A stretch of 64,000 nt of DNA, from the NCBI RefSeq assembly GCF_901709675.1, contig NC_051087.1:9264884-9328883 (forward strand), written 5' to 3'. The translations under genes and the position numbers were made by a program. Positions 1 through 12,459 of the stretch are shown here, one piece after another; the stretch's first letter is position 1; every line of letters begins with the position of its first letter. This DNA comes from Syngnathus acus (taxonomy: Eukaryota; Chordata; Actinopteri; Syngnathiformes; Syngnathidae). The notes below the pieces were generated by a model. That model saw nothing but the letters and a program-made list of their open reading frames with translations. It was not told the origin of the DNA and made no database searches.

Positions 1-3000
1 AAGATGGCAACGAGCAGCCCCTGGGGAGAAAAGTAGAATTGGCGAGTGCGAGAATTTTTTTTCTTCCCTTCGGCTTGTTCAGAAAATAAATTCAGCAATG
101 GAAATGATACACTATAACTTTCCGTCTTTTTTTTTGGCAAGATCATAGAATTTCATTGACCAAATGTAAGCCTCCATATTGTAGTAGTGTATTTACGACT
201 GTGTACTACTTCGGACCTGGAAGGAGTTGAACAGGAGATCACAGAAGAGCCGTATCAGGCGCAGCATGGAACCTTTTGGGACGGACTCGTCGATGACAAA
301 GGTGAAGAGAATGGCGTGAATCCCCAGCAGAGGGATAAGAGTCAGGGTGGACTTTGCTAATCTGGACCAAAATACAAACATTGAAGGGTGTACAGTAAAC
401 AGGCTACATTGTTGGTTCATAGTCCCACTATTTCACAAATTTGTTTTAGTAAGTATTTAGTAACTATTTTTCTTGTTGGCCACATTCATTTTTGGTGTAA
501 TTCCAGTGTTGGCCACAAGGTGGAGAAACACTAAAAGACTGAAAGCAGGTAGTAAGCCAATAATATTTCAAGATCATCTTTGTATGTGATGAAAACCGGT
601 AAATCCTCCGTAATCCTGCTTTTTACATCTACAGAACATGACGGCTGTAGTTTCATTTTATAACGTACATTTTTAGGACATGATTACTGAGACATATATA
701 TTGTGAGATGATACTTTTGTTTGTTCGGAAAAAACAGGATGGATCAGACGGATCGCTGCGGCACTGCATTTTGAAAGGCAGAGCAATGTTAAAGATACGA
801 GTGTATGTAGTGTCATTTAAGTGTTTAGGGATTATAGTTGTTTTTTTATATTTGTGGGCTAAACCATTGAAGCGTCTGCAAGACTGAGGCATTCCAGCAT
901 GCCTCACGGCTCAGGTTAGTCGTTCCCATTTAATACATGTGTACTATACTAAGATAGGCTACAGCTGTTGGCTGCGTGCCATTTGGGGTACATTCTCGTG
1001 TGTGCTTAAGTCAGGAAAGGCGCACAGCTGCACACATTTCTGGATGCTCAGATCCTCCCGTGGACTTAAGTGTGTTACTTATACACTATAAATAAAGGGA
1101 GTGACCCTGAAATGAGCATTCTTGATCTTTCCTCTTGATATCTCACTGATGCCGCCTTCTCTCATAGACTGAGGTGCCTTTCCTCTTGCACACTCCAGAG
1201 GCTGAGTAAGGCCAGCGCCCCAAGGTGAAACATCATATTGAATGTTTGGAGTCATTACATCTGTCACAGTGGCAGCTGTCACCCGCCGATCAGCTGACTC
1301 GAGCTTCAGCGTCTCAGGGGTTCACCGACTGCACTAATGTGTCCCGACAACATTATGTCCATGGCCAAACATTAACATTTATGGCGAAAAAAAGAAGAGT
1401 TCAGTGCTGGGGGACTTTTTTTGTATCACCTTTTTGCAGGCTGGGTGTTTGAACGCGTTGCTCACCAATAATTGGAGTCCTTGTAATGGAGCCATTAGTC
1501 AGATTTGAATCATTTGCTTTCATTTAATCTATGCTGATCGAAATCCGTTAAAGTGCCTCACCCACGGGTGAGGCACGAGCAACACAAATGTGTGCAAATG
1601 CATGTTGCTCTAAACAAGCGCTCAGTCATGAGCACAGCTTGAATCTTATTATTGTTATTGGATTTAGCAAAATGCAAAAACAGATGCTCCCTCTAAGCAG
1701 TCTGTGACCATTAAGATAACTTCTAGATCTACAATGCAAGTTAATTTCACACTAAAATTTAACTTAACAAATGCATTTTTAAGGAATTCACAGCTCTCAT
1801 GGAAACTCCACGCTCTGGAAATTGGGGCCACCTTCACGGAATCACGCCTCTTTGGTGGCCGTACAAAAACGTCCTACTTACGCAAGGAAGGTGTGTCAGA
1901 TGTCTGGATGGAAGAATAGCCACAACTTCAAGGTGTGCTAGCCAGGTGCGTAAAAAATAAAGACTTAAGCACAAACAGAATAATATAGGCCTTAGTTAGG
2001 AATAGTATGTTTTATCCTCTTTATTTGAATTCGGTTGCATGTTTTTTGTTGGAATGTTGCCTTGTTGCTCACTGTTGCAAGCCAGTGGTCATCTCTCCAA
2101 GGCAATTATATCTACATCTGATATCACTCTTAGGGAGTTGTCAATTATTTGTGAAAAATTACTATTCATGGTCTGGTCCAATCCCTTTCCCCCATGAATA
2201 GCAGGGGCTCATTATACAGCAATTGTATGCAATTTGCAAGTCGACGTGTTTCAACTGAAATTACATTAAAAAAAAATCTAACCTGAATTTGTAGTCTGTG
2301 TATCTCATCTGATGAGCTCTGAGTTTAGACATCAAGATTTTGATGATTCGTACAAAAATGAAGAAATTTATCTGCAATGACAAGAGACGGTGACTGTATC
2401 TGGGTTACTTTGATTTTATAACACTTACACTTACTCCCAGTACTTCCTGTCCAGCTTCACATGCAACACAAATGCACTTGCACGTACGCAAACACAGAGT
2501 TACCATGGAGAAAAATAACAACATGGGTAAATACTCAAATACTCATTAACAGTCCATATGATCTCGAAAAACACACTACATTAATTACTGGAAAATATCT
2601 TTTCATATGTGAGTCTGTGTGTAAAAATTGTGCCTTTCATGGGAAATGTTGTTCGGGTACACTTCCTAGAAACGCTCGAAACGTGATTGGTCAAGTGGAC
2701 ACAAAAACACATTGAATCTTGAATCTGTTATAAACACACCAACATAAACACAAGTGGAAAGCTAACAACATGCGCTTTCTATCAATTAATGTGCGTTGTC
2801 ATTCAGAGAGGGTGCTTGACGATGTCTGCAGTGTGTGTGTGTGAGTACGTGAGTGTGTGCATGTGCCCATTTTGCTGTGTGTGGCGTTACTTTGGTCCAT
2901 TTCCTTATGTAACATATCATCATTAGTCTGATTACAAGAAGATTGATTATAAGCGTAGCAGTTTGAGATTATATCATTATAGCCACCTCGTAATGATTTG

Positions 3001-6000
3001 TAAATGTTGTTTTGTCACATGGCAGTAATCATGTTAAAATGCCATTTAAACCTGTTCTTCAATACGTAAAATAATAAGAACCTATAATGTCAACACCATA
3101 TTAAAATTAGGATTTTCAACCTGATTCCTAAGGAAACGCTTTACCGTATTTTCAGGACTATAAGCCGCACCTTCAATGAATGGCCCATTTTAAAACTTTG
3201 TCCTTATATAAGGCGCACCATTAATGCATCATGTCAGATTTTTAATCCAAATCAAATCATTCTCCATTTTATCTTTTTTATTTCAACTTCAGACGCAACA
3301 AATTACTTTATAATCACAAAATAATGATCCATAGTCTTTTTGATTCATGATTCATAGTCTTCAGCGGGCCACTTATGATTGATTTCATGACACAATGCTT
3401 CGGGCCAGTTTAGATTTAGGAATTTGGTCCATATATAAGGCGCACCGGACTATAAGGCGCACTGTCAGCTTTTGAGAACATTTGAGGTTTTTACGTGCGC
3501 CTTATAGTCCGGAAAATACGGTACTTTTTTTCCTGCCACCTGTACTTGATTCACATATTGCCACACAAAAACAAAGATAGACACAGTGAATAGACTTACC
3601 AGGTAAGCAACCAATATTGGGGAACGAATGATCCACCAGAATCCCATGTTAATATTTCTCTCCCAGCACCTACACACACAAATACACAAACGCGCACACA
3701 CGCACGTAGGCATGCACACACATACAAAAGAAACACAGACACGCTTTAGTCGGTGTCTCAGTACTAGGAGCTGTGCATACATGAAATTAACATTTCTCCT
3801 AAAGGTAGATTAGAGAGGCATACAATCCCATTGAAAAACATGACTCACTCTTCATTCTCATAGAGGTACTTCACTGTGATCCAGGGCGAAACAAATACGA
3901 GTGGTGCTCCTGAGAATGAAAGAGAAATGTCAGGGTTGGATCATCTAAAGAAAAACATTATAAAGCCATAAAAAGGGACACATCATCGATTAGCCCTCAT
4001 CTAAAGAACTTTTTTTTACTGGGCCTACTTGCATTTTACAAGCCTACCAAAAATCCCAAAATAGTTTTACTCCAGTTTATATGATACATAACCATGCCAG
4101 TTAATGATGACTCAGAGAGTATTATCATGTGATAATGCCAAAAAATGCTATTTACCCCAACCGATGGCCATGTAAATGTAAAAGTACTTCTTCTCACTAA
4201 ACACAGTGATGACGAGCAGACTGTGCAGATAGATGCCCTCTACCAGCAGCCAATAGTTGTTGGCCATCACGGTGTACTGCATCATCACCATAGCGCCCCG
4301 ACACCACATGACAGCCTGCACAGTAGTGGGGGACAAATAAGACAAGAACTGCAACCATGTTCACTCTTGTGCTTTCATTTTGTTCTTGCTCATTTATCAG
4401 AGTCAATTGCCTCATGATCATGGTCATTTCAGTGTGATCTCAAAAGAATGTGTGTTTGTGTGTCTGGGGTTGCAGTGCGCGTGTGTGTGTGTTAGTGTGC
4501 ACATGTCAGTTCTTGTTTGAATAGTTACATAATAAAAACAACAATAGGAAAAATTTACATTAAAATACAATTGCAGCAAAAAGGCAAACTGTCACTGCTA
4601 TGGCAACCCCTATTCACTTATTTAAGTGGTCTACATTATTAGTGGACCAAGCAGGGCTGCTGTCAACACTAATAATGTATGCATTATAAATGTGTGTGTG
4701 CTATAAATAGTTCAAATGGTCAAAACGTTTAATTTTTTTTGCTATTTGATGGTCTTTTTCTTTTCCAATGTAGCTTTAAATATAGTCAATCCTACACCAA
4801 GATGATTTTTTGTTATTTTTGTTTGATGCTTATTATAAATTCCTCTCCATTGGGACCCTTGATTTTATTGACCAAAGTGCTTTAAGTGAATTTTATCTCC
4901 TTGTAATGTCATTAAATGAGCTTAACTGCCAAGGTATCAAATTCTCCTAGAGGCTGCTGTGATGCGAGTTCTCTAACCGGTATGTTGATCCAGGTTTGAA
5001 CCCGACTTTCACCACTGCCCGTGGGGTCCAACGTAAGAGTCAGCAAGGCATCTTTGACCAGAATGGACACGGCTCTCAGGATGAAGGAGGCAAACAAGTT
5101 CATGTGGATGTTGTTCCTCATGCAGTGCAGCTTCCTGGTGTAGAGTTGAAACTGTGTGACAAGGTTCAACTCATCCTGTCACTTTTCTTCTCATTGCAAC
5201 CCTATCTAGTGGGATGTAGCACGACTTTCTCAGTCCTCATACCTGACTCCCGTCTAAGATTAGTTTCTAGCTTCCATTGTTCTGGCTAATGTTTATGATT
5301 TTATGACTGTTTCTTCCTCCTACACTTGTTTTGTTCCACTGGATAATTTACCTGAAGCTGATGAGGATTCCCAGGGCCAGTAACAGAGCTCCCAGAGAAA
5401 GCGAGTATCCCACAGTATACATGATCCGAAACTGACTGAGGATGCGACCATACTGCTGCTGTAAACAAAGCAGAGGTGGGGCTTTATCATCATGCAAAGC
5501 TTTTACTCTGCATAGAAAAGAGCTGTATGAACAAAATTTCACATAGACTTTACCCTGTCCTAATATTAGCTGCCCATCTGTGATTTAAAACTGCCTTAAA
5601 GCAGTTCAAGAAGCCACACATTAGCATGCATCATTTGTAACACGGACGAACGCGCACTCACCTGGCCAGGGTCATCCTCACATTCACTGGTATTCTTCTG
5701 GGCCCATCTACCATCTTTGCCACAGAATCTGTACACCAAACCCTGCTGGACTGTTCAAACAAGCACATACGTACATGCTGAGGACCCCCACAATAAATTA
5801 AGAGACCACCCTTGTTCCTTCAATTCAATCTTCATTTTAAAAGCATTGTATAACTAAACGTACGTTTGTTTGGACCAATATAATAAAAATAGCTCAAGAG
5901 AGTTGAATTTAAGAGCTGATTGAGACATTTTCTAAAACCCAAATCACTTTATCAATTCTTACACAATTAGCTTGGCAATGTAATGCCAAAAACGATACTT

Positions 6001-8154
6001 TAACGCAGTTCACATTTGATATACTTTTAGTGGCGCCAAACAATAAAATGAACAAAACATTGAAGCAAACAAGGTGGTCTCTTTCTTTTTTTATGTGGCT
6101 GATTGCATCAATACAACATTTCAACTTCTTTTGTATTAGATTTTTAAATATTCAGTAGTTTTGCATAGAACAGTCAACTGGGATTTTATGAAAACACTTA
6201 AACTTAAAGTAAAGATAAAACACATGAAAACATTAACATAAAAAAACAAAATCATCATATAGACGTAGTCCTTGAAATTATATATACTTATCGACTCAAA
6301 AGCATATTCATCATCACCATAGTGTGAAGCTTGACCAAGTGATTAGGTAATGACATGAGAACAATAGTCTCTATATGAGCTCTGGGCTCCTTTCAGCCAC
6401 ATTGACTCAAAAGGACCGACACAAACTAAGCGTGCAACTGTGAAAGAAAGCCTTCATTTCTATAACTCAGATTTTCTGGACTTACTCAATTGCTACATTT
6501 GTCCATGCTCATGAAAGACACGGACAAGAGATGACCCTTTTTCAAAGTTAATTATCCATCCATCCAAGTATTATGTTTTCTATAGCACTTATCCTGCTCA
6601 GGTTTCCAAGAAATCAAATCTTATCTGTGAGTTTTGGGACTACAGCCTGGACTGGATTCCAGTCAATCTCAGGGCACATGTAGAAAAAGATGACCTTAAA
6701 AAAATTGTAAAAAGTCTTCATTTTAGAACATTATTTTTGGGTGTTTTGTCATCTTCTGTCCTTGCTTCTCCCCCAAAACACTGGCCTTGGTGACAAAATA
6801 GAAAACAGATTCCACTGTTAATGTTTGGAAGTCAAGAAAGTGGAGGACAAGGAGAGCCGCTACTTATTCTCAAACAGCTCAGAGTCGGAAGAAATAAGCC
6901 AACTGCATTAAGAAGAATAAAATCGTTTGTTTTTCCACTTACAGAGAATTAATTAGTGTCGCTCTGTGATTCCCAACCACTGTGCCACATCCTAGTGTCC
7001 CTGATTGCCATGTGCCGCGGATAATTACCCAAGTACAATTATTTAGTCAGAGAATTATTCATTATTATCACAAAAATATTTAAAATTGTACATCATCTAC
7101 TTCCACTGACTGGGAAGAAAATCTCCCACAACGACGCCCATTTCTCTCTGCGCATGTCAACAAAACAATCAAAAGGACGAAAACACCACCCATGTGCAAA
7201 ACCATCTTAACTTGAGCTGACTATGAAAATAGGGCTCTTATGTACATAGAAGAGTATACATTCATCCTTTTTGTGGATTATTTTTGTGGAAGGACAAAAC
7301 ATTGTCATTCTTATTCAAAGGGTGTCAGCTTTGACACAAAAAATCGGAAGTATATGGTGTATATGGCGATCCTGAATGTAGTCTGTTTATTTAGTCACTC
7401 TTGATCCACTAATGCTTTTTAAACAAAGGCTCATTTTAATTAATGAGTTATGCAAATTAACCGTAAATATTTTGATTCTCTCTCTGTCTTCATTGTTCTC
7501 TAATGCAAATCAACAGCATCAATCAACAATTGTTTTGATTCCTTTGCTGTCTTCATTATTCTCCGCCTTCACCTTTGAGCACAAAGATGGCACACACTCG
7601 CACATTTCTTTTGATGCCATTCAGGAAAACACCGACCTTTATAATGCCATGGCAAGAACCAAGGGCACGAGACATTGACTGTGGTTCCAGGGAGTCCATC
7701 AGGCCAGCAGGCATACTGGTCAAAGGTCTTATTACACACTGCCCCTGCTGGCATCACAGCACGTTAAATTGGCAAAAGCAGTCGTTGCATTCGTCTGCAT
7801 TCTTTCCAAAGCAGTGGGAGAGAAGGGCTCACCTGTTGTGGGGGGTACAGAGTTTAAAAAGTCTAAACACTGGTTCTTGTAGCTGCTCCACTGTTCCTTC
7901 AGACGCTCCAGGGATGTGGCTGAAGACACCTGTGGCAAGGGTTAATGTCCTGACCTTCGCTCGAGTGGGATTGTGGAGCTCAGAATCAGGACGGAGGTCG
8001 TACCTTTGTGCAGCTGCAGAGCACGAGCAAGGCCAAGAGGAGACCCACCTGGGACATCCCACTGAAGCTGGGAGGATGAAGGAAGGTGGGGACGAGAACA
8101 CAGAGGAGGAAGCCCCACACATGAGGTGCTCCGGGCCCGATTTCACTGTCGGTC
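1..8154 (-). CDS. gcgr: Glucagon receptor-like class B GPCR, 3' end cut by window edge
   Basis: A seven-helix, Gs-type peptide hormone receptor of the glucagon family, acting at the plasma membrane. Exons on the minus strand, 5' to 3': about 8154-8049 (signal peptide, start unresolved), 7929-7833, 7738-7637, 5750-5662, 5458-5352, 5134-4978, 4315-4156, 3909-3849, 3669-3600, 2371-2283, 361-217, 20-1. All phases join in frame. The extracellular domain has the family cysteines and the WPD and CPW patterns ([24 protein letters not shown]). TM1 is in [20 protein letters not shown]2 in [21 protein letters not shown]3 in [18 protein letters not shown]5 in [17 protein letters not shown] then INFFIFVRI, and TM6 in [16 protein letters not shown]. 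The exon at 20-1 starts GLLVAI, the TM7 region; the cytoplasmic tail lies off the window. GCGR is favoured over GLP1R, GIPR or the fish glucagon-related receptor because slc25a10 is nearby, as in human; the paralogue is not proved. The signal exon frame has no ATG, so a further 5' exon is expected. Confidence 0.88.
362..2282. other. gcgr intron before the TM6/TM7 exon
   Basis: A 1.9-kb intron between the TM5 exon (ending 2283) and the TM6 exon (starting 361). No further coding exon is needed, because the phases of its neighbours match (two bases plus one base of an Arg codon). It holds short low-complexity runs and a small imperfect inverted repeat near 1558-1573 (CACCCACGGGTGAGG type). I see nothing else that I can name. 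Confidence 0.7.
3142..3523. mobile_element. Palindromic foldback MITE, TIR TACCGTATTTTC
   Basis: A 382-bp non-autonomous DNA element in a gcgr intron. Its ends are inverted copies: TACCGTATTTTCAGGACTAT on the left against the complement of ATAGTCCGGAAAATACGGTA on the right. The motif TATAAGGCGCACC recurs inside in direct and inverted orientation (near 3209, 3436 and 3451), so the arms are internally repeated. It has no coding capacity. The terminal sequence is the same family as the element at 14651. The transposase superfamily cannot be fixed from sight because no clear target duplication is visible. Confidence 0.75.
5751..7636. other. gcgr intron with degraded repeat tail
   Basis: A 1.9-kb intron between the exon ending in HYK and the exon starting [11 protein letters not shown]. 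Around 6548-6690 lie degraded pieces of the common fish repeat tail (ATCCATCCATCC, then TTATCCTGCTCAGG and CAGGGCACATGTAGA). The rest is AT-rich and shows nothing that I can identify. Confidence 0.55.
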
Positions 8155-8159
8155 CTGTA

Positions 8160-11100
8160 CACACCGTGGGGAGCGAGTTGTCAGACAGCACGGATGGGAA
8201 TCACAAATAACAGCAGAGAAGAATTTGGAGGCCCCACGCCGCTGGTAAGATGATTTAATGGTTTAGGTCCTGATTAAATTAAAGAAATGATCATGAAACA
8301 TAAAGAACGTAGAGTTCTGAGGTCTGCAGACTTGGGACAATTAGTTAAGCCCAGAGTTCAAAGCAAACATGGTGAAGCAAGACATTTAGCTGTTATGCTG
8401 CGCACAAATGTGAAGTGAGTTCAGCACCAAGTACATGTTTATAAATCCATACCTATGATTAACGTCTTTCAAAGCATTTTTAAAATACCTTTCTCCAAAA
8501 ATCTCTTACACTGCATGTTCTATTTGTCATTTTAGTAAGCTACTTTCATTTCTTTACTTTGGGTTTTAAAAATGTATTCAGCTCTTTTCTATGTTAATGC
8601 TGCTAAATGTTTTAGGCTACTTTTAACTATGTGAAGCACATTGACGTACATTTTGTATGTGCTTTTTAAAATAAAGACGCGTTGCCTTGTCTGATGTGAC
8701 CCTCAGATTTTTGCCTACTTTTCCATCCCTTGAGAACGTCATTTGAAACTGTGGCAGATGTGATTTTTTAGACTTCACACATTCAAGAATGTCAAAAGGT
8801 TTTTGTGTCTTATGCTGATATGCTACTGGCCAAGGTTCCCCATTGGTTGACGTATAAAGTTGAGTCACGACTTTCCACTTTAAAAGACCCACTTCACTCA
8901 TCATGTCTTTGTTCCTCCAAATGTAGTCTTTCCCTGCTACCAAGGCTGGCTGCCAATAAACATTGTAATAGGCTTTAAAAAAAAAAAAAGTTAATTAGTT
9001 AGGTTAAGGTAAGGCCCAAGCTATCCCAAATGAGAACAGGCTGAAAAGAAAATGAATGGATGGCTACAAAAAAAAATACATGACTTTTACCAGCTATGCC
9101 TCTGAAGACAGGAGACGTGGTATGATTTAGAGACACTGGTTGAGCATCTTCACATACGAAGTTGGAGAACAAAACGGAATCTGAAACGTTTCTGCAAAAA
9201 ACACCTTACGTGTGAAAACATTTTTGGCTAAAACGTTTCAAATTCCATTCTGTTCCAATCTGTTTGTCTTCACCTTTGTTTGCCCAGTCTTGACATTGAG
9301 ACACACATAGACATCTCGATGCGTAGGCATCACAACATATTCAGTCCCGGTAATTGTCACCTTCACTTCAAAACATCTTCGAGACAAATGTCAATGCGGT
9401 ATTGTCGACTCCTGTAACATTCTACTTCTTCAAAACAACATGCAGTTCTTATTTGAGACACAAATGTCAATGACAGGTTCTTACAGTTGACTCATTTCCT
9501 GACAGTGCATCATTTGTTTGCAGACTGAAAAGGACCACAAAAGCATAAAGAAGATGAAGCCATAAGATAGTTACGGATAAAGGTAACAACAATTTTATTT
9601 AGTCATGTTGCTATGGTCCCAAATGACAATTGCTTTTCAATCACAATTTTTAAACTACCGTGAAACATTAGGCTAATATTATCTTTCCAAACTGCAAACA
9701 ATAATGTTACATTCGATTGCTCCTTTTCCCAAACAGTGATTTAAGGAAGTCATCATATCCATTCAGGATATTGCTTCTTTTCAGCCTAGGGCGTGCAACA
9801 TCGTTCTAAAAACAGCACAAATTGCATAATGAGCACATCTTAATTTTATGCACTGCAGTTTGCAATGACTGAATGTCATTTATGAGGTAATGTGTGCCTA
9901 AGTTCAACAAGAGTGTATACAAGCAAATGAAAGAAATAAAATAGGTACGAATATGAGTCTTTCTAAGAAGGGTCACAAGCAGTAACATTGCTTTCTCTTT
10001 GTGTGCATATTGGTGTGTGCGTGGATCAAGGTGATCTGTTGGAAGGTTATCATCAATGAACCAGCATTTGGCCGAGCTTCATGCATTTGCATAGTATGTA
10101 TGCACACATGCATATTACTTATAAAACATTTTTGTCGACGATTTGCAGTACCACCCAGACGGCAGTGATTACAAAACTGGACTTAAACATTTCCATGAAA
10201 AAAAAAACCCATCATTTTAAATTTGATTTTGAATTTTATTTTTTGGCTTGTCTTAATTGTTTTTATGTGTAAGTGAGAATGGTTTGTCTATGATTGTTTA
10301 TGTGTGCCCTGCGACAATTATGCAAAATTTTTGCATAAAATACAAACGTAAAGCAAAGCAGATGGAGTACAAGAAACAATTGTTTGACGAAGACCAGACG
10401 AAGCAAAAATCTGGCAAATAAATATACCTAGAATAAATAACTAATTAAATACAAAGTGGAAGGAGAGAGCTGGTTAGTGGAGATACAATTTTGCACTGCA
10501 TGAGTAAACACAAGATATCCAGGAAAAGTGAACCCTCACACAATTTAGTAAGAACCACAATCATTTTTCATATCTAATGGCACAAACTTGGTAAAACTAA
10601 AATCAGCACAGTTTCCTCAGAATCATCAAACTCCTCATGGAAAGATTAAAATAATCAGCAGTCACATAAAGATAAATAGAGGGGCATCTTCTATTGTTGT
10701 CTTTTGCTTACTGTTCCTCTTCTTTGTTGAATTAATTGGCAGGTTACATTGTGTCATGCTGGGCATACACTGTACATAACTGACTCAGCTATCCGCTTTC
10801 TATCCACACAGCCTGCAGTGAAAACACCAGCCACATCAGGGTTTACTGTTACAAACCATATTGTTGCTGAACTGAAACGAACCTTTCAGTGGAAAAATGT
10901 AGGAATTTATTTTTCCGTTTACCAGTGTCATGTCATGTTTAAAGGCAAGCGTCCAATCAATGGTTGTGAAGAACTTTTTAACAGTTAATCGTGAACGTAG
11001 ATAAGGAAGGAAAACGACACAGCTAAGATTAAGACGAAGGAGAGGAAGGTTTGCCCTGTTCCATACATTGTTAGTGTCCATCAAGAAGCCAGAAAACAAG

Positions 11101-11800
11101 CAAAAACGTAAGTTCAGATCTTGGACAGACGTACACAAACATACCCGAATATATGTGTGTATAAGAGTGTGTGTCCTGTCTGTCATGCAATGCTGACCGC
11201 ATAATCTCAAGTGTGACAACTGCCAACATAAGGGACACAACAGTCCCTGTGAGTGTGTTCCTCTGTCTGCATGTGCATGTGTGTATGTGTGTGTTATTTC
11301 TACATACATGACAGCACATGTGCTGTTTAATAAGACAATCGCGGTACCCAGATGAAAACACACGCAAGATGTTGGACACAAACTTAAAACGGTGTGGGTG
11401 ACATTGCACTGGAAAAAGCTGTTTTCATATTTGTAGGTCCATCGACTCAGTGCAGATTTGGATGTAAAATAAGAACGATTAGACATAAAGTCAAATGGGT
11501 TCACCACAAGCAATATTCAGCCTGAATAGAATGTTGCTTTTTTTACGACACAATTTTGATAAAATTGCGTCTTTACAACTGCGGTGGTTATCTTTTCCAT
11601 TACTGGTTGTTTGCGCAGGTGAATGACTGCCCAATTGGCAAAATATAAAAGTATACGAGCTGTGTCAGAAAGGCTCGAGGCTGGTGTCACAAAAAAAAAA
11701 AAAATGTTTCAAAGCCAAGCTACATATAAAATGTTTTCCCCTTTCAAGTAATTGTGCTGTTGTGTGTGTGTGTGTGTATATAAATAAACTTTAACGTCAA
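8160..11800. other. Intergenic, upstream of gcgr; no gene recognised
   Basis: AT-rich sequence with only short open frames that look like chance. It should contain the gcgr 5' UTR exon or exons and promoter, since the first visible coding exon lacks a start codon, but I could not place them. A short poly-A run lies at about 8976-8990. The open frame at 10836-11513 on the minus strand is built on CA/GT-rich sequence and has no family signature. Confidence 0.5.
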
Positions 11801-11819
11801 CCTCTGAACTTTGTTACCT

Positions 11820-12150
11820 TCTTTGTTAGGCCATCAATCAATTAGCAGAGAAGGATATGATGAGACCAACGAGAACAGACTTGCTGAGGAACAACATCAG
11901 CAGTGATGAGAAACCTAGTAAGCAAACCCAGCATGACCCTCTGACTATCAACGGTGTTGCTGTGGAAAAGGTGAGCAAGTGCACATCATCAGGTGCCTGG
12001 ACCAACGGCACCGCATCACGTGTTAGGAAAGCTGTCGTGCGGGTGATGCTTCTTCAGTCTGACTGGCAGACTGACTGCAAAGTCTCAGGAGTCAAGACCA
12101 ACATTCTCCTGGACTTTGACACACTCACAAGAGCAATTCTACATTTATGA
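11820..12150 (+). mobile_element. Degraded LINE reverse-transcriptase fragment
   Basis: The translation of 11857-12000 contains HDPLTINGVAVEKVS, close to the segment that precedes the FLG box in fish LINE reverse transcriptases (DPLTING-AVE-VS). It is followed by a remnant like the WTTNTAS stretch (WTNGTAS). The remainder does not align, and the catalytic domain is absent. I read this as a short dead fragment of a non-LTR retrotransposon on the plus strand. It rests on memory of the family, not on a search. Confidence 0.5.
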
Positions 12151-12439
12151 GCGGCATATTTAGCTGACAACTTCAACTCTTGAATTAAAGTTGGTTATAT
12201 TAGTTGTTAAGACATTTATGACTCAAGCGCTGTATCCAAGCAACCGCCTATGGTGCTAACATATCCACTCATTCATTCATTTTTCATACTGCTGATCCTC
12301 ACGATGGTCGTAAGTTTGCTTGAAAGCCCAAGTTTAAACTACGCAAATGAATTTAAGAGCCGGGATTCAAATGGCCTCACTAAGAGAAGGATGTGCTCAT
12401 CACTAATGTGTCACCTGTAGTGACAAGAATTGCAGAGGC

Positions 12440-12457
12440 AATGCCCCCCCCCCCCGA
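12440..12457. repeat. Poly-C run
   Basis: An uninterrupted run of about a dozen C residues follows AATG at 12443. A similar shorter run sits at about 16620. Such homopolymers are error-prone in sequencing and assembly. Confidence 0.8.
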
Positions 12458-12459
12458 AA

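Noticed and set aside
7575-8210. A 211-residue plus-strand open frame
   Set aside because: It lies antisense to two gcgr exons whose phases, splice sites and family motifs are clear. It has no recognisable domain.
10836-11513. A 225-residue minus-strand open frame
   Set aside because: Composed partly of CA/GT repeat translation (His/Thr runs), with no domain, no splice-linked partner and no family match.
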